IMG/VR virus record: IMGVR_UViG_3300000101_000206
Location: 1 to 22,256 of that record
Strand: one strand, 5' to 3'
From: a virus
DNA: 22,256 bases
The notes beneath the pieces are model-generated. The model was given only the letters and a program-made list of their open reading frames with translations, did not search any database and had not been told where the DNA came from. Below are positions 7,321 through 14,438 of the stretch, piece by piece (the first letter of the stretch is position 1; each line of letters begins with the position of its first letter). Both the position numbers and the translations under genes were made by a program.

Positions 7321-7360
7321 CCCCACCCCCACAAAAATTTTTTGCATACCCCCCACCCCC
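7321..7360. repeat. CCCCACCCCC direct repeat flanking an A5T6 tract
   Basis: CCCCACCCCC occurs at 7321-7330 and again at 7351-7360, exactly 30 bases apart, on either side of AAAAATTTTTT (7333-7343). The minus strand therefore carries several G-runs that could form a G-quadruplex. It lies 21 bases before the large terminase start, where the ribosome binding site is poor. Function is unknown. Confidence 0.45.
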
Positions 7361-7381
7361 TTGGTGTGGTAAAAGCCCCGC

Positions 7382-7897
7382 ATGGAGAGATCAGCTACAA
7401 GCGCAGCGGAAAATCCGTTCTTCGCAATGGCGAAGCGTTACGGCAATGACCCGGTGCTATTCGCCCGTGAGGTTTTGGGTGTTGACCCTGACCCGTGGCA
7501 GGATGAGTTCCTCAATATCGTTGCCAACCCGAAAGAGCGGCGGATTTCTGTGCGCTCTGGCCACGGTGTGGGGAAATCGACTGCCGTCGCTATGGCCGCG
7601 ATCTGGCACCTTGCGTGGAGGGTTCCCGGCAAGGTGGTGATGACTGCCCCTACGAGTGCGCAGTTGTTCGATGCGTTGTTCGCGGAGGTTAAGCGCCTGT
7701 GCCGGGATATTAAGCCGCCGTTTCATGAGTTGTTTGAGGTCAAGGGTGATCGCATTGAGTTGCGGGGTCGCGCGGCTGATAGTTTTATCTTGCCGGACGA
7801 GCCGTGCGGAACAGCCGGAAGCGTTGGCGGGTGTTCACTCGCCGCATGTGTTGTTGATTGCGGACGAGGCGAGTGGTGTGCCGGAAGCGGTTTTTGA
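7382..7897 (+). CDS. terL: Terminase large subunit, N-terminal ATPase part (frameshifted)
   Basis: N-terminal part of the packaging motor ATPase. Residues 55-67 carry Walker A (ISVRSGHGVGKST), preceded by the adenine-binding region DPWQDEFLNIV and followed by VVMTAPTSAQLFDALFAEV. Homology-like sequence continues to about residue 137 (RGRAADSFIL). Beyond about 7793 the frame gives a poor sequence and stops at 7897, while the expected continuation (RTSRAEQPEALAG) lies in the next frame. The intact family protein would join the two, giving about 474 residues. The break needs one extra base or a +1 ribosomal shift. The ATG at 7382 has a weak ribosome binding site; a second ATG at 7427 is possible. 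Sequencing error, mutation and programmed frameshifting cannot be separated from one sequence. Confidence 0.75.
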   Translation: MERSATSAAENPFFAMAKRYGNDPVLFAREVLGVDPDPWQDEFLNIVANPKERRISVRSGHGVGKSTAVAMAAIWHLAWRVPGKVVMTAPTSAQLFDALFAEVKRLCRDIKPPFHELFEVKGDRIELRGRAADSFILPDEPCGTAGSVGGCSLAACVVDCGRGEWCAGSGF

Positions 7898-8804
7898 GTC
7901 TGCGGCGGGTTCGATGTCGGGTCATAGTGCTACGACGATCTTGACGGGGAACCCGACGCGGAACACGGGATTGTTTTACGAGACGCACAATCGGTTGTCG
8001 GATCAGTGGCGCACGATGCATGTGAGTTGCATTGATAGCCCTCGCGTGTCGGCTGATTTCGTTGATGAGATGAAGCTGCGGTATGGTGAGAATAGTCCGG
8101 CGTATCATGTGCGTGTCTTGGGTAATTTCCCCCCTGCCGAGGATGATACGGTTATTCCTGTGCATTTACTGGAGTATGCGATGGGGAATGCTGTTGAGAT
8201 TGACGAGCATACGACACCGATCTGGGGGTTGGATGTGGCCCGTCACGGGAATGACAGTAGTGTTTTGTGCAAGCGGCAGGGTCCAGTGGTGCATCCGTTG
8301 CGGACGTGGCAGGGTTTGGACTTGATGCAGTTGGTTGGGGCGGTGAAGATTGAGTATGACACGTCGCCGCCGAGCAAGCGCCCTGCGGAGATTATCGTGG
8401 ATAGTATTGGCTTGGGTGCGGGGGTGCTGGATCGCCTGCGCGAGTTGGGGATGCCTGCGCGTGGTTTGAATGTGTCTGAGCGCCCGTCGAGTCCGACGTA
8501 TCAGAATTTGCGGGCAGAGTTGTGGTTTAAGGCGAAGGAGTGGTTGGAGAACCGCGACGTGTCTTTGCCGAGGGACGATCAGCTTTACGCTGAGTTGGCT
8601 GCGCCGAGGTATAATTTTACGGCGAGCGGGAAGATTCAGGTCGAGTCGAAGGATTCGATGAAAAGGCGTGGGATGAAGTCGCCCGACCGGGCCGACGCGG
8701 TGTGTTTGAGCCTTGCGACTGACCACACGACGATGGCTTACGGCACGTCGTTTACGGGTGGCTGGAAAAAACCTTTGCGGCGCGGAATACGGGGGGTTGT
8801 GTGA
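7794..8804 (+). CDS. terL: Terminase large subunit, C-terminal ATPase/nuclease part (frameshifted)
   Basis: Continuation of the large terminase in the frame one base ahead. It begins with RTSRAEQPEALAGVHSPHV, a conserved segment just before Walker B (VLLIADEAS). A coupling motif follows (TTILTGNPTRNTG), then the RNase H-like nuclease domain: WGLDVARHGNDSSV (first Asp), EIIVDSIGLGAGVLDRL (second Asp) and SPDRADAVCLSLA (third Asp). All catalytic motifs look intact, which argues against long-term decay. No good start codon or ribosome binding site precedes this segment, so it should be translated only as part of the joined protein. Its coding strand is G+T-rich, with many TTG, GTT and GGT codons, compared with the C-rich codon use of the primase and capsid genes. 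Confidence 0.78.
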   Translation, partial: RTSRAEQPEALAGVHSPHVLLIADEASGVPEAVFESAAGSMSGHSATTILTGNPTRNTGLFYETHNRLSDQWRTMHVSCIDSPRVSADFVDEMKLRYGENSPAYHVRVLGNFPPAEDDTVIPVHLLEYAMGNAVEIDEHTTPIWGLDVARHGNDSSVLCKRQGPVVHPLRTWQGLDLMQLVGAVKIEYDTSPPSKRPAEIIVDSIGLGAGVLDRLRELGMPARGLNVSERPSSPTYQNLRAELWFKAKEWLENRDVSLPRDDQLYAELAAPRYNFTASGKIQVESKDSMKRRGMKSPDRADAVCLSLATDHTTMAYGTSFTGGWKKPLRRGIRGVV

Positions 8805-8855
8805 CGCGCGGGTTTGTCTTAGGCTGTGTTTGTGCATTGTTTTCTCCTCCCTACT

Positions 8856-8897
8856 AAGGCCGTGTGACCCCTCCCTGTCACACGGCCTTTCTTTTTT
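8856..8897 (+). terminator. Strong intrinsic terminator after the terminase gene
   Basis: AAGGCCGTGTGAC (8856-8868) pairs perfectly over 13 bp with GTCACACGGCCTT (8877-8889) around an 8-base loop, followed by TCTTTTTT. It is the clearest Rho-independent terminator in the window and ends the terminase transcription unit, so the virion genes downstream need their own promoter. Confidence 0.9.
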
Positions 8898-8908
8898 GCC
8901 TGATGCGC

Positions 8909-8925
8909 GGTATTATGATACCTCA
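8909..8925 (+). promoter_or_regulatory. Conserved leader element GGTATTATGATACCTCA (copy 1)
   Basis: This 17-base element lies directly after the terminator and before the first virion-block gene. It matches 21016-21032 at 14 of 17 positions (consensus GGTATTATGRYACCWCA). It contains a TATTAT that could serve as a -10 box, though a matching -35 is weak, and a GGTAT-TATG-ATACC dyad. A phage-specific promoter or leader is inferred. Confidence 0.45.
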
Positions 8926-8942
8926 ACAACATGGAGGTTTTC

Positions 8943-8987
8943 ATGGGTTGTTCGCCTAAGAAGCGCAAAAGGGGTGGTCGGAAATGA
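8943..8987 (+). CDS. 14-residue basic peptide (MGCSPKKRKRGGRK)
   Basis: A tiny open frame preceded by GGAGG (8933-8937) at good spacing from the ATG, placed right after the terminator and leader element. The product has one Cys and nine Lys/Arg in 14 residues. The stop overlaps the next start as ATGA. It may be a true micropeptide, a basic DNA-binding or packaging tag, or a leader peptide that couples translation to the next gene. Nothing beyond the good ribosome binding site and the coupling supports it. Confidence 0.45.
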   Translation: MGCSPKKRKRGGRK

Positions 8988-9088
8988 AGCAGTATGGCAC
9001 GACGACGAAACGTTTTACGCCTTGTGGTGGTTGCAAGTCCCGTAGCGCCTGCATGGCCGCTGGGCGTTGCCTCAAGGGTGGTCGCTGA
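8984..9088 (+). CDS. Cysteine-rich 34-residue protein
   Basis: A small protein beginning MKQYGTTTKRFTPCGGCKSR with four cysteines (C14, C17, C23, C29), so a CxxC followed by two more Cys: a possible zinc knuckle. It is basic overall (six or more Lys/Arg). It is coupled by ATGA to the preceding peptide and by TGATG to the next gene. I cannot assign a family. The cysteine spacing and the tight coupling argue for a real gene. A role in virion assembly or as a DNA- or RNA-binding factor is possible. Confidence 0.55.
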   Translation: MKQYGTTTKRFTPCGGCKSRSACMAAGRCLKGGR

Positions 9089-9318
9089 TGGCTACTTACA
9101 CGGTTCGGATGCCGGATGGGTCGGAAAGCACTCACCGCAGCTTGAGTGGCGCGCAGGGCGCTGTTCGCAGTGGTGGTTTTGATAGTTACACCGTTGATGA
9201 TCGAACCTCGCGGGGGCTTCTCGGTGGGGGCGCTGGATCGTCTGCGCGAGTTGGGGACGGCGCGCGGCGGCGGGGGGTTAATGCCCAACCGTCGCTTGGG
9301 TATCAGGGTATTTACTGA
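9088..9318 (+). CDS. Small Gly/Ser-rich hypothetical protein
   Basis: A 76-residue protein starting MATYTVRMPDGSESTHRSLS; the start is at the TGATG overlap with the preceding gene. Residues 1-40 look like a small beta-strand domain (TYTVRMPDG, FDSYTVDD). The rest is Gly/Arg-rich and low in complexity. Its 3' half (9226-9257) is nearly identical to a 32-base stretch of the terminase gene at 8420-8451, but is read here in a different frame. The function is not recognised. The 3' half could be a recent insertion or duplication that replaced the original C-terminus. Confidence 0.55.
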   Translation: MATYTVRMPDGSESTHRSLSGAQGAVRSGGFDSYTVDDRTSRGLLGGGAGSSARVGDGARRRGVNAQPSLGYQGIY

Positions 9319-9348
9319 TGGCGAAGGTCAGAAGAGCGTAGGATAGAA

Positions 9349-11028
9349 ATGGTTGATCTCGTCCAAACACCCGGTTACGCGCGCCCCGCTAGCGCGGCCC
9401 CTCGCGATGCGATTGTTGGCTATGACGAACTTGGTCGCCAGATACGCCAAACGGTGCTTGGCGTCCAATACGCGGCGACTGACGTGGCTCCTGTGGCCAC
9501 GGGCGGTGCGGGTGATCGCGGGATGTTCTACAACCTGCTCGACAATATCATTGGCTACGACGACGGCGTAATGACGCCGGGTGAGAACCTCGGCGCGGGT
9601 GCGCGGGACTTTGTCAGCGGCTTGCTGTCTGACCCCCTTGGCACGGGCGCTGACATCGCGCGCGGCGCTTATGAGACGATTGAGGGGTCGATGGCCCCCG
9701 GCGCAACGCCGATGGATGTGATGGGCGCTGCTGGCTACGCTATGGGCGCTGGGGGGTTGTTGGGCCGCCCTGAGGGCAGTGTCGGGATGGGTGGGCGTGT
9801 GTCACCCACGCTTCAGGATGTGTATGCGGCAAGGGCCGATCAGATGGCGCTACCTCCTGCCCAGCGAGTGCAGCCGAGTGCTGATCGCCCCCGGTTTGTT
9901 GACAGCGACTACCTGACGCCGCCGGGGCAGACTATTTTCAGCGACAACCTCGCTGAGTTATACCCAAGAAATCCCGACCCGGAGGCCCGACTGCCGCTTC
10001 AAGATCGTGGCCGGGAACTGGTCAATCGGCGCGAAGACATCGCGCAGGCACTGGCTAATCGGATTGAAGCGTCTGGTGTCGGCGGGACGAATGTTCAGTA
10101 TTTTTACCACAGCGACGGGCCGCTCTATCGGGCAGCAATAGAAGCTGGACTGTCGCCCGACGAGGCGGCGGCGTATCTGCGTGATTTTTCTAATTTTTAC
10201 GCGGCGACTAGCCCCAGAACCAACACGACGCAAAATTTGCTAAACGCATCTAACGTCATGGCCAAAGAGGCCAGCGGTGTGCCATTCAGGACGCTAATCG
10301 GACCCGGTTCTGGTGGAATCAATGAAAGCGGCTATCCAATGATGATGGGGCCAAGCGGGATTCACGGCCTCCTGCTTGACGATGTCTTGCAGAGGGGGGG
10401 AATCAATACCAATACCAACCCAAAGCCTGCGACATTCGGCGGTAATATGGCGGGCAACCGCAGCGGCGCGACGATGGATACTCACGCGATTCGTGGCACA
10501 CTAATGACGCTGAACGATATGGACCCCGGTTCTGTGCCGCTGGGATACATTGCCCCCGATCGCCGGGATGCCTACGCGGCAGACCCAAGCGTTCTGGCGC
10601 CGGATATGATCCTCGACACGCTGGGCGCGCAGAAAATCGGCGGTCAGAGCATGCAGACCGAATACCCTGTTTTTGCTGACATTTGGCACAGTGCCGCCGA
10701 TAGGTTGGGTGTATCACCTGCCGAAACCCAGTCAATGGGTTGGTTCGGGATGGGTGACAAGACCAACCTCGGATCGGCGCACAATACGGTGGCCGAATTG
10801 TTTGATGAGCGCTTAGATGTGACGGCCAGAAATCTCGGCATTTCGACTGAGGAGGCGGCGCGTTTGGTATTTGGCCGTCAAATCCCACTGATGGCCAACA
10901 GCTCCACCACCACTGGCCTTCTTGCCGCGTCTGCCGCAGACACCCCCGCCGCGCAGGCTGGTGGGGAGGAAGACCCACTCGCCAACCTTCGTGATTACGT
11001 CGCGCGCTATAGTTTGCTCGCGCAATAG
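9349..11028 (+). CDS. Large virion-associated protein with DUF7178-like C-terminal domain
   Basis: A 559-residue protein between the packaging and portal genes. The N-terminal 220 residues are Gly/Ala/Pro-rich and probably flexible. From about 245 to 400 there is a conserved-looking domain: YRAAIEAGLSPDEAAAYLRDF, FYAATSPRTNTTQNLLNAS, KPATFGGNMAGNRSG, and ATMDTHAIRGTLM. This pattern (ATSPRT, NLLNA, K..FGGN, DTHAxR) recalls domains annotated DUF7178 in phages; I make that match from memory with moderate confidence. The C-terminus is Ala-rich. Position before the portal gene suggests an internal or minor head protein, possibly ejected with the DNA. Start supported by AGGATAG just upstream. Confidence 0.6.
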   Translation: MVDLVQTPGYARPASAAPRDAIVGYDELGRQIRQTVLGVQYAATDVAPVATGGAGDRGMFYNLLDNIIGYDDGVMTPGENLGAGARDFVSGLLSDPLGTGADIARGAYETIEGSMAPGATPMDVMGAAGYAMGAGGLLGRPEGSVGMGGRVSPTLQDVYAARADQMALPPAQRVQPSADRPRFVDSDYLTPPGQTIFSDNLAELYPRNPDPEARLPLQDRGRELVNRREDIAQALANRIEASGVGGTNVQYFYHSDGPLYRAAIEAGLSPDEAAAYLRDFSNFYAATSPRTNTTQNLLNASNVMAKEASGVPFRTLIGPGSGGINESGYPMMMGPSGIHGLLLDDVLQRGGINTNTNPKPATFGGNMAGNRSGATMDTHAIRGTLMTLNDMDPGSVPLGYIAPDRRDAYAADPSVLAPDMILDTLGAQKIGGQSMQTEYPVFADIWHSAADRLGVSPAETQSMGWFGMGDKTNLGSAHNTVAELFDERLDVTARNLGISTEEAARLVFGRQIPLMANSSTTTGLLAASAADTPAAQAGGEEDPLANLRDYVARYSLLAQ

Positions 11029-11039
11029 GAGCCGCACAC

Positions 11040-13241
11040 ATGGACCCCGAAAACAACGACATCACGAATGAAGTGCAGGCGCTCATAAATCCCGATTATA
11101 TGTCGGACGACGAGTTGCAGGGCATTGTTGGCAAGGAAATCGACGACGCCGAGGACTTCATCGACAACACCGTTTCGCCTATTCGTGCGAAGGCGACAGA
11201 GTATTACCGTGGCGAGCCTTACGGCGATGAGGAAGAGGGTCGCAGCCAAGTTGTCAGCATGGATGTGCGCGACACGGTTCAGGCGATCATGCCCTCGCTG
11301 ATGCGGGTGTTCACGTCGGGGGACAAGGTTGTCGAGTTCGTGCCACGCGGCCCCGAAGATGTGGCGATGGCAAAGCAGGCTACCGAATACGTCAACTATG
11401 TGTTCCAGAAGGATAACCCCGGTTTTCTGACGCTGCACAGCGCCTTCAAGGACGCGCTGGTGCGCAAGGTGGGGGTGATTAAGTTCTATTGGGACACGTC
11501 CTACCGGGTTGAGGTGTCGGACATGACGGGTCTGGACGATGCCGCACTGGCGTCGTTGAACTCTGACCCCAACGTAAACATTGACGTGCAGGCGTCCTAC
11601 CAAGCGCCCATGCCACCTATTGACCCGATGCAAGCGCAGATGATGGCGCAAATGGGGATGGAACCCCCACCACCCCCTATGCTTCACGATGTTCGCGTGA
11701 CGCACCGCAAGCCCGATGGGCGGGTGAAGGTCGAGGCGCTACCCCCAGAGGAATTTCTGATCGACCGCAGGGCCACGTCTATTGATGACGCTGAGTTCGT
11801 TGCCCACCGCCGCGTGATGACGGTGAGCGACCTTGTGGCGATGGGTTATGAATACGACGACGTGATTGATCTGGCGTCAAGCACTGACGAGATGGACACC
11901 AATGTCGAGCGCTACACGCGCAACCCGGCGCTGACCTCGCGCAACACTGACCGCAGCGACCCAGCCTCGCGGAAGGTGACTTACACCGAGTGCTACATCA
12001 AGGTGGACCGCGACGGTGATGGCATCGCTGAGTTACGGCGCGTCTGCGTGGCGGGTGTCGGCAATACCCTGCTCGACGATCAGCCAACTGACATGATTCC
12101 GTTTGCGGCGTTCTGCCCTGACCCAGAGCCGCACGACTTCTTCGGTATGAGCATTGCCGACATCGTGATGGACATCCAGCGCATCAAGTCTGTCCTCATG
12201 CGCAACACGCTAGACAGCTTGGCCATGTCGATCCACCCGCGCGTAGCTGTGACCGAGGGTCAGGTGAACATCGAAGATGTGATGAACACCGAGACGGGTG
12301 CGATCATCCGGCAGCGCTCGCCGGGGCAGGTGCAGCCGTTGACCATGCCCTTCGTGGGCAAAGAGGCTTTCCCGGTTCTGACCTACATGGACGACGTGCG
12401 TCAGACGCGCACGGGGATCAGCAAAGCCGCCGCTGGGCTTGACGCCGATGCGCTGCAATCCTCAACGGCTGGGGCTGTTGCCGCGACGGTCAACGCCGCG
12501 CAGCAGCACATTGAGATGATTGCCCGCATCTTTGCCGAGACGGGCATGAAAACGCTGTTTAGGGGTATCTTGCGCCTGATCGCCCAAAACCAAGACGCCA
12601 TGCGTATGGTGCGTCTCACCAACGAGTTTGTGCCGATTGACCCGCGTGGCTGGGACGCTTCGATGGATTGTGTCGCCACGGTGGCTTTGGGCAACGGCTC
12701 TGACACTGAGCGCATGATGATGCTGAAGCAGCTTGGCGAGATGCAGAAAGAGGCGATGGCCACACTGGGGCCGATTAACCCGCTGACCGATCTGACGAAG
12801 CTGTATAACACGCTGGCCGAGATGACCTCGCTGGCGGGCTTCAAGGACACCTCGCGGTTCTGGAACGACCCTGCGAACTTCCAGCCGCCACCCCCGCAGC
12901 CCAAAGAGCCTGACGTGAACGAGCAGCTTGTGCAGGCGCAGATCATGCAGATTCAAGCTGATGTGACCACTAAGCGCGAAGAGATGCAGCGCAAGCGCGA
13001 GGAAAGCGCGCGTGACGAGGAACTGAAGCGCGATGAGATGGAGATCGACGTTTACATGAAGGCCGCAGAACTTGAGGCCAAGTACGGGGCGCAACTGTCT
13101 GCCGAGCAGATCAAGAAATCCGCAACGATAGCGCGTGAAGTGATGCGCGCGCAGGCTGACATGGTGAAAGGGATCGTAAATGGCGAAGAAAACCAAGGAA
13201 GAAATCCTGCGACACGCGAGAGAGGCCAAACGCCTACTTGA
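11040..13241 (+). CDS. Portal protein (SU10-like podovirus type)
   Basis: A 733-residue portal, forming the dodecameric DNA channel at one capsid vertex. The N-terminal segment (YMSDDELQGIVGKEIDDAEDF, SPIRAKATEYYRGEPYGDEE, VRDTVQAIMPSLMRVF) is typical of long podovirus portals. The middle carries the PDPEPHDFFGMSIADIVMDIQ and MSIHPRVAVTEGQVN segments often seen in this family. Residues about 640-715 form a long charged helix, the likely barrel/crown region. AGGAG precedes the ATG. The 3' end overlaps the next gene by 62 bases. Size and order relative to scaffold and coat genes support the call. No truncation is seen. Confidence 0.87.
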   Translation: MDPENNDITNEVQALINPDYMSDDELQGIVGKEIDDAEDFIDNTVSPIRAKATEYYRGEPYGDEEEGRSQVVSMDVRDTVQAIMPSLMRVFTSGDKVVEFVPRGPEDVAMAKQATEYVNYVFQKDNPGFLTLHSAFKDALVRKVGVIKFYWDTSYRVEVSDMTGLDDAALASLNSDPNVNIDVQASYQAPMPPIDPMQAQMMAQMGMEPPPPPMLHDVRVTHRKPDGRVKVEALPPEEFLIDRRATSIDDAEFVAHRRVMTVSDLVAMGYEYDDVIDLASSTDEMDTNVERYTRNPALTSRNTDRSDPASRKVTYTECYIKVDRDGDGIAELRRVCVAGVGNTLLDDQPTDMIPFAAFCPDPEPHDFFGMSIADIVMDIQRIKSVLMRNTLDSLAMSIHPRVAVTEGQVNIEDVMNTETGAIIRQRSPGQVQPLTMPFVGKEAFPVLTYMDDVRQTRTGISKAAAGLDADALQSSTAGAVAATVNAAQQHIEMIARIFAETGMKTLFRGILRLIAQNQDAMRMVRLTNEFVPIDPRGWDASMDCVATVALGNGSDTERMMMLKQLGEMQKEAMATLGPINPLTDLTKLYNTLAEMTSLAGFKDTSRFWNDPANFQPPPPQPKEPDVNEQLVQAQIMQIQADVTTKREEMQRKREESARDEELKRDEMEIDVYMKAAELEAKYGAQLSAEQIKKSATIAREVMRAQADMVKGIVNGEENQGRNPATRERGQTPT

Positions 13242-13431
13242 AGATGAGGGGCTTGCTTTCGTTATTGAGCAAATTCAGCAGGAAATCTTTGATGATTTTC
13301 GCAGCATTGAATTGGGCGACACAGATGAATTGTTCGCCGTTCAAGCGCGACAGGTCGGCGTAGACGCAGTGCGGCGTCGTCTACGAATCCTCGTTGAAAG
13401 CGGGGTAGTTGCAGAAAAGGCCGCGAAGTGA
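13180..13431 (+). CDS. Small conserved helical protein overlapping the portal gene
   Basis: An 83-residue, mostly helical protein: MAKKTKEEILRHAREAKRLL, then IEQIQQEIFDDFRSIELGD, then LFAVQARQVGVDAVRRRLRI. Small proteins of this kind between portal and scaffold are frequent in podovirus-like phages, but the function is not known to me. The start lies 62 bases inside the portal gene in another frame, with AAGGGA eight bases ahead of the ATG. The long overlap is unusual, but the downstream part has no other gene to explain it. Translational coupling with the portal is likely. Confidence 0.7.
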   Translation: MAKKTKEEILRHAREAKRLLEDEGLAFVIEQIQQEIFDDFRSIELGDTDELFAVQARQVGVDAVRRRLRILVESGVVAEKAAK

Positions 13432-13449
13432 CATAATGGAGTGAGCGAA

Positions 13450-14427
13450 ATGGCAGATACCGCTAAGGGCGACCTGCAAACCGCACAAGATGCAGTCAAA
13501 GCTATGATGGCCCCCCTTGAGGACACGGCGTCGAGCGATGATGCGCCGGGTGAACAGCCCGAAGGCGAATATGAGGGCGCGCAAGTTGAGTCCGAATATG
13601 AGCCGACCGACGACAGCGAAGAAGCTGGAGAAGGTGATTACGAAGAGCAACCCGACGAAGACCCTCGCTACACCGTCAAGGTGAACGGCGAGGAGGTTGA
13701 GGTCACGCTCGACGAATTGCTTTCAGGCTATTCGAGGCAGTCGGACTACACAAGGAAGTCTCAAGAACTAGCCGAGCAGCGTAAATCTGTGCAGGCGTTG
13801 GAACAGGAGATTTCCGCAGAACGTGAGCAGTATGCTCAACTCTTGCCTGCCATGCGGCAGCAGCTAGAGCAGCAAATGCAAGCGGAACCCGACTGGGACA
13901 GTCTTTATGAAAAGAATCCCATCGAAGCGACGAAGCTAGAGCGCCAGTGGCGCAAAGGCAAAGAGCAGCGTGAGGCTCAAATTCGGGCTGTCGAAGCGGA
14001 ACAACAGCGCCTAGCGCAAGTTCGGCAACGCCAGTTGGATGAGCAGGTTCAGAAAAAAGTTCAAACTGAACAGGCCCGTTTGCCCGAAATGATCCCTGAG
14101 TGGCGCAACGCTGATGTTGCGCGGCGAGAGGAAAAGGAAATCCGTGATTTTCTTCTCTCCAAGGGGTTCAGTGAGCAGGATGTCAACGGCATCACCCACG
14201 CTGGGGTAGTCGCAATGGCGCGCAACGCCATGCTTTTTGAGCGCGGTAAGCAGAAGATTTCGCAGGCCCAGAAGGGTGAGCGAAAGCAAAGCGGCCCGAA
14301 GCCCATGAAAGCAGGTTCCAAGGGGACACAGACCCGCAAGCGTTCTGATGTGGAGAAGGCGCAAAACCGTCTCCGTCAATCTGGTCGCGTCGCTGACGCG
14401 GCTTCCGTCATCAAGAATCTGCTTTAA
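13450..14427 (+). CDS. Capsid scaffolding protein
   Basis: A 325-residue scaffold that guides procapsid assembly. The N-terminal 70 residues are highly acidic (EGEYEGAQVESEYEPTDDSE). A conserved module follows, YTVKVNGEEVEVTLDELLSG with YSRQSDYTRKSQELAEQRK, seen in many phage scaffolds next to DUF5309 coats. Long coiled-coil segments run from about 100 to 215 (AEQRKSVQALEQEISAEREQ, Gln-rich helices). The C-terminus is basic and helical (KRSDVEKAQNRLRQSG, AASVIKNLL), the usual coat-binding end. The frame opens with a GTG at 13441, but GGAG at 13438-13441 sits eight bases before the ATG at 13450, which I choose as the start. It lies directly before the major capsid gene. Confidence 0.83.
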   Translation: MADTAKGDLQTAQDAVKAMMAPLEDTASSDDAPGEQPEGEYEGAQVESEYEPTDDSEEAGEGDYEEQPDEDPRYTVKVNGEEVEVTLDELLSGYSRQSDYTRKSQELAEQRKSVQALEQEISAEREQYAQLLPAMRQQLEQQMQAEPDWDSLYEKNPIEATKLERQWRKGKEQREAQIRAVEAEQQRLAQVRQRQLDEQVQKKVQTEQARLPEMIPEWRNADVARREEKEIRDFLLSKGFSEQDVNGITHAGVVAMARNAMLFERGKQKISQAQKGERKQSGPKPMKAGSKGTQTRKRSDVEKAQNRLRQSGRVADAASVIKNLL

Positions 14428-14438
14428 GGAGCAACCAA

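Larger units (their letters stand above)
6968..7381. other. 414-base noncoding interval between terminase subunits
   Basis: No convincing gene is seen here. One open frame starts from a TTG at 7186 and runs into the large terminase in another frame, but it is rich in Pro/His from C-rich low-complexity DNA and lacks a ribosome binding site. The interval holds a 20-bp palindrome (7048-7067), a pair of GTGCAAG direct repeats (7094-7100, 7113-7119), a promoter-like site (7146-7174), an ATAAT-GCGT-ATTAT dyad (7173-7186), an 8-bp hairpin (7206-7213 with 7226-7233) and C-rich direct repeats (7321-7360). This density of dyads and repeats between terS and terL is compatible with a late promoter plus a packaging (pac/cos) site. 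Confidence 0.55.

Noticed and set aside
7186-7449. 87-codon plus-strand frame from a TTG between the terminase genes
   Set aside because: No ribosome binding site, His/Pro-rich product from C-rich repeats, and it runs into the terminase gene in another frame.
8166-8837. 223-codon minus-strand frame opposite the large terminase
   Set aside because: Arg/His/Gln-rich product typical of antisense translation of a GC-rich gene.
12462-13229. 255-codon minus-strand frame opposite the portal gene
   Set aside because: His/Leu/Arg-rich shadow of the portal; no ribosome binding site or domain pattern.
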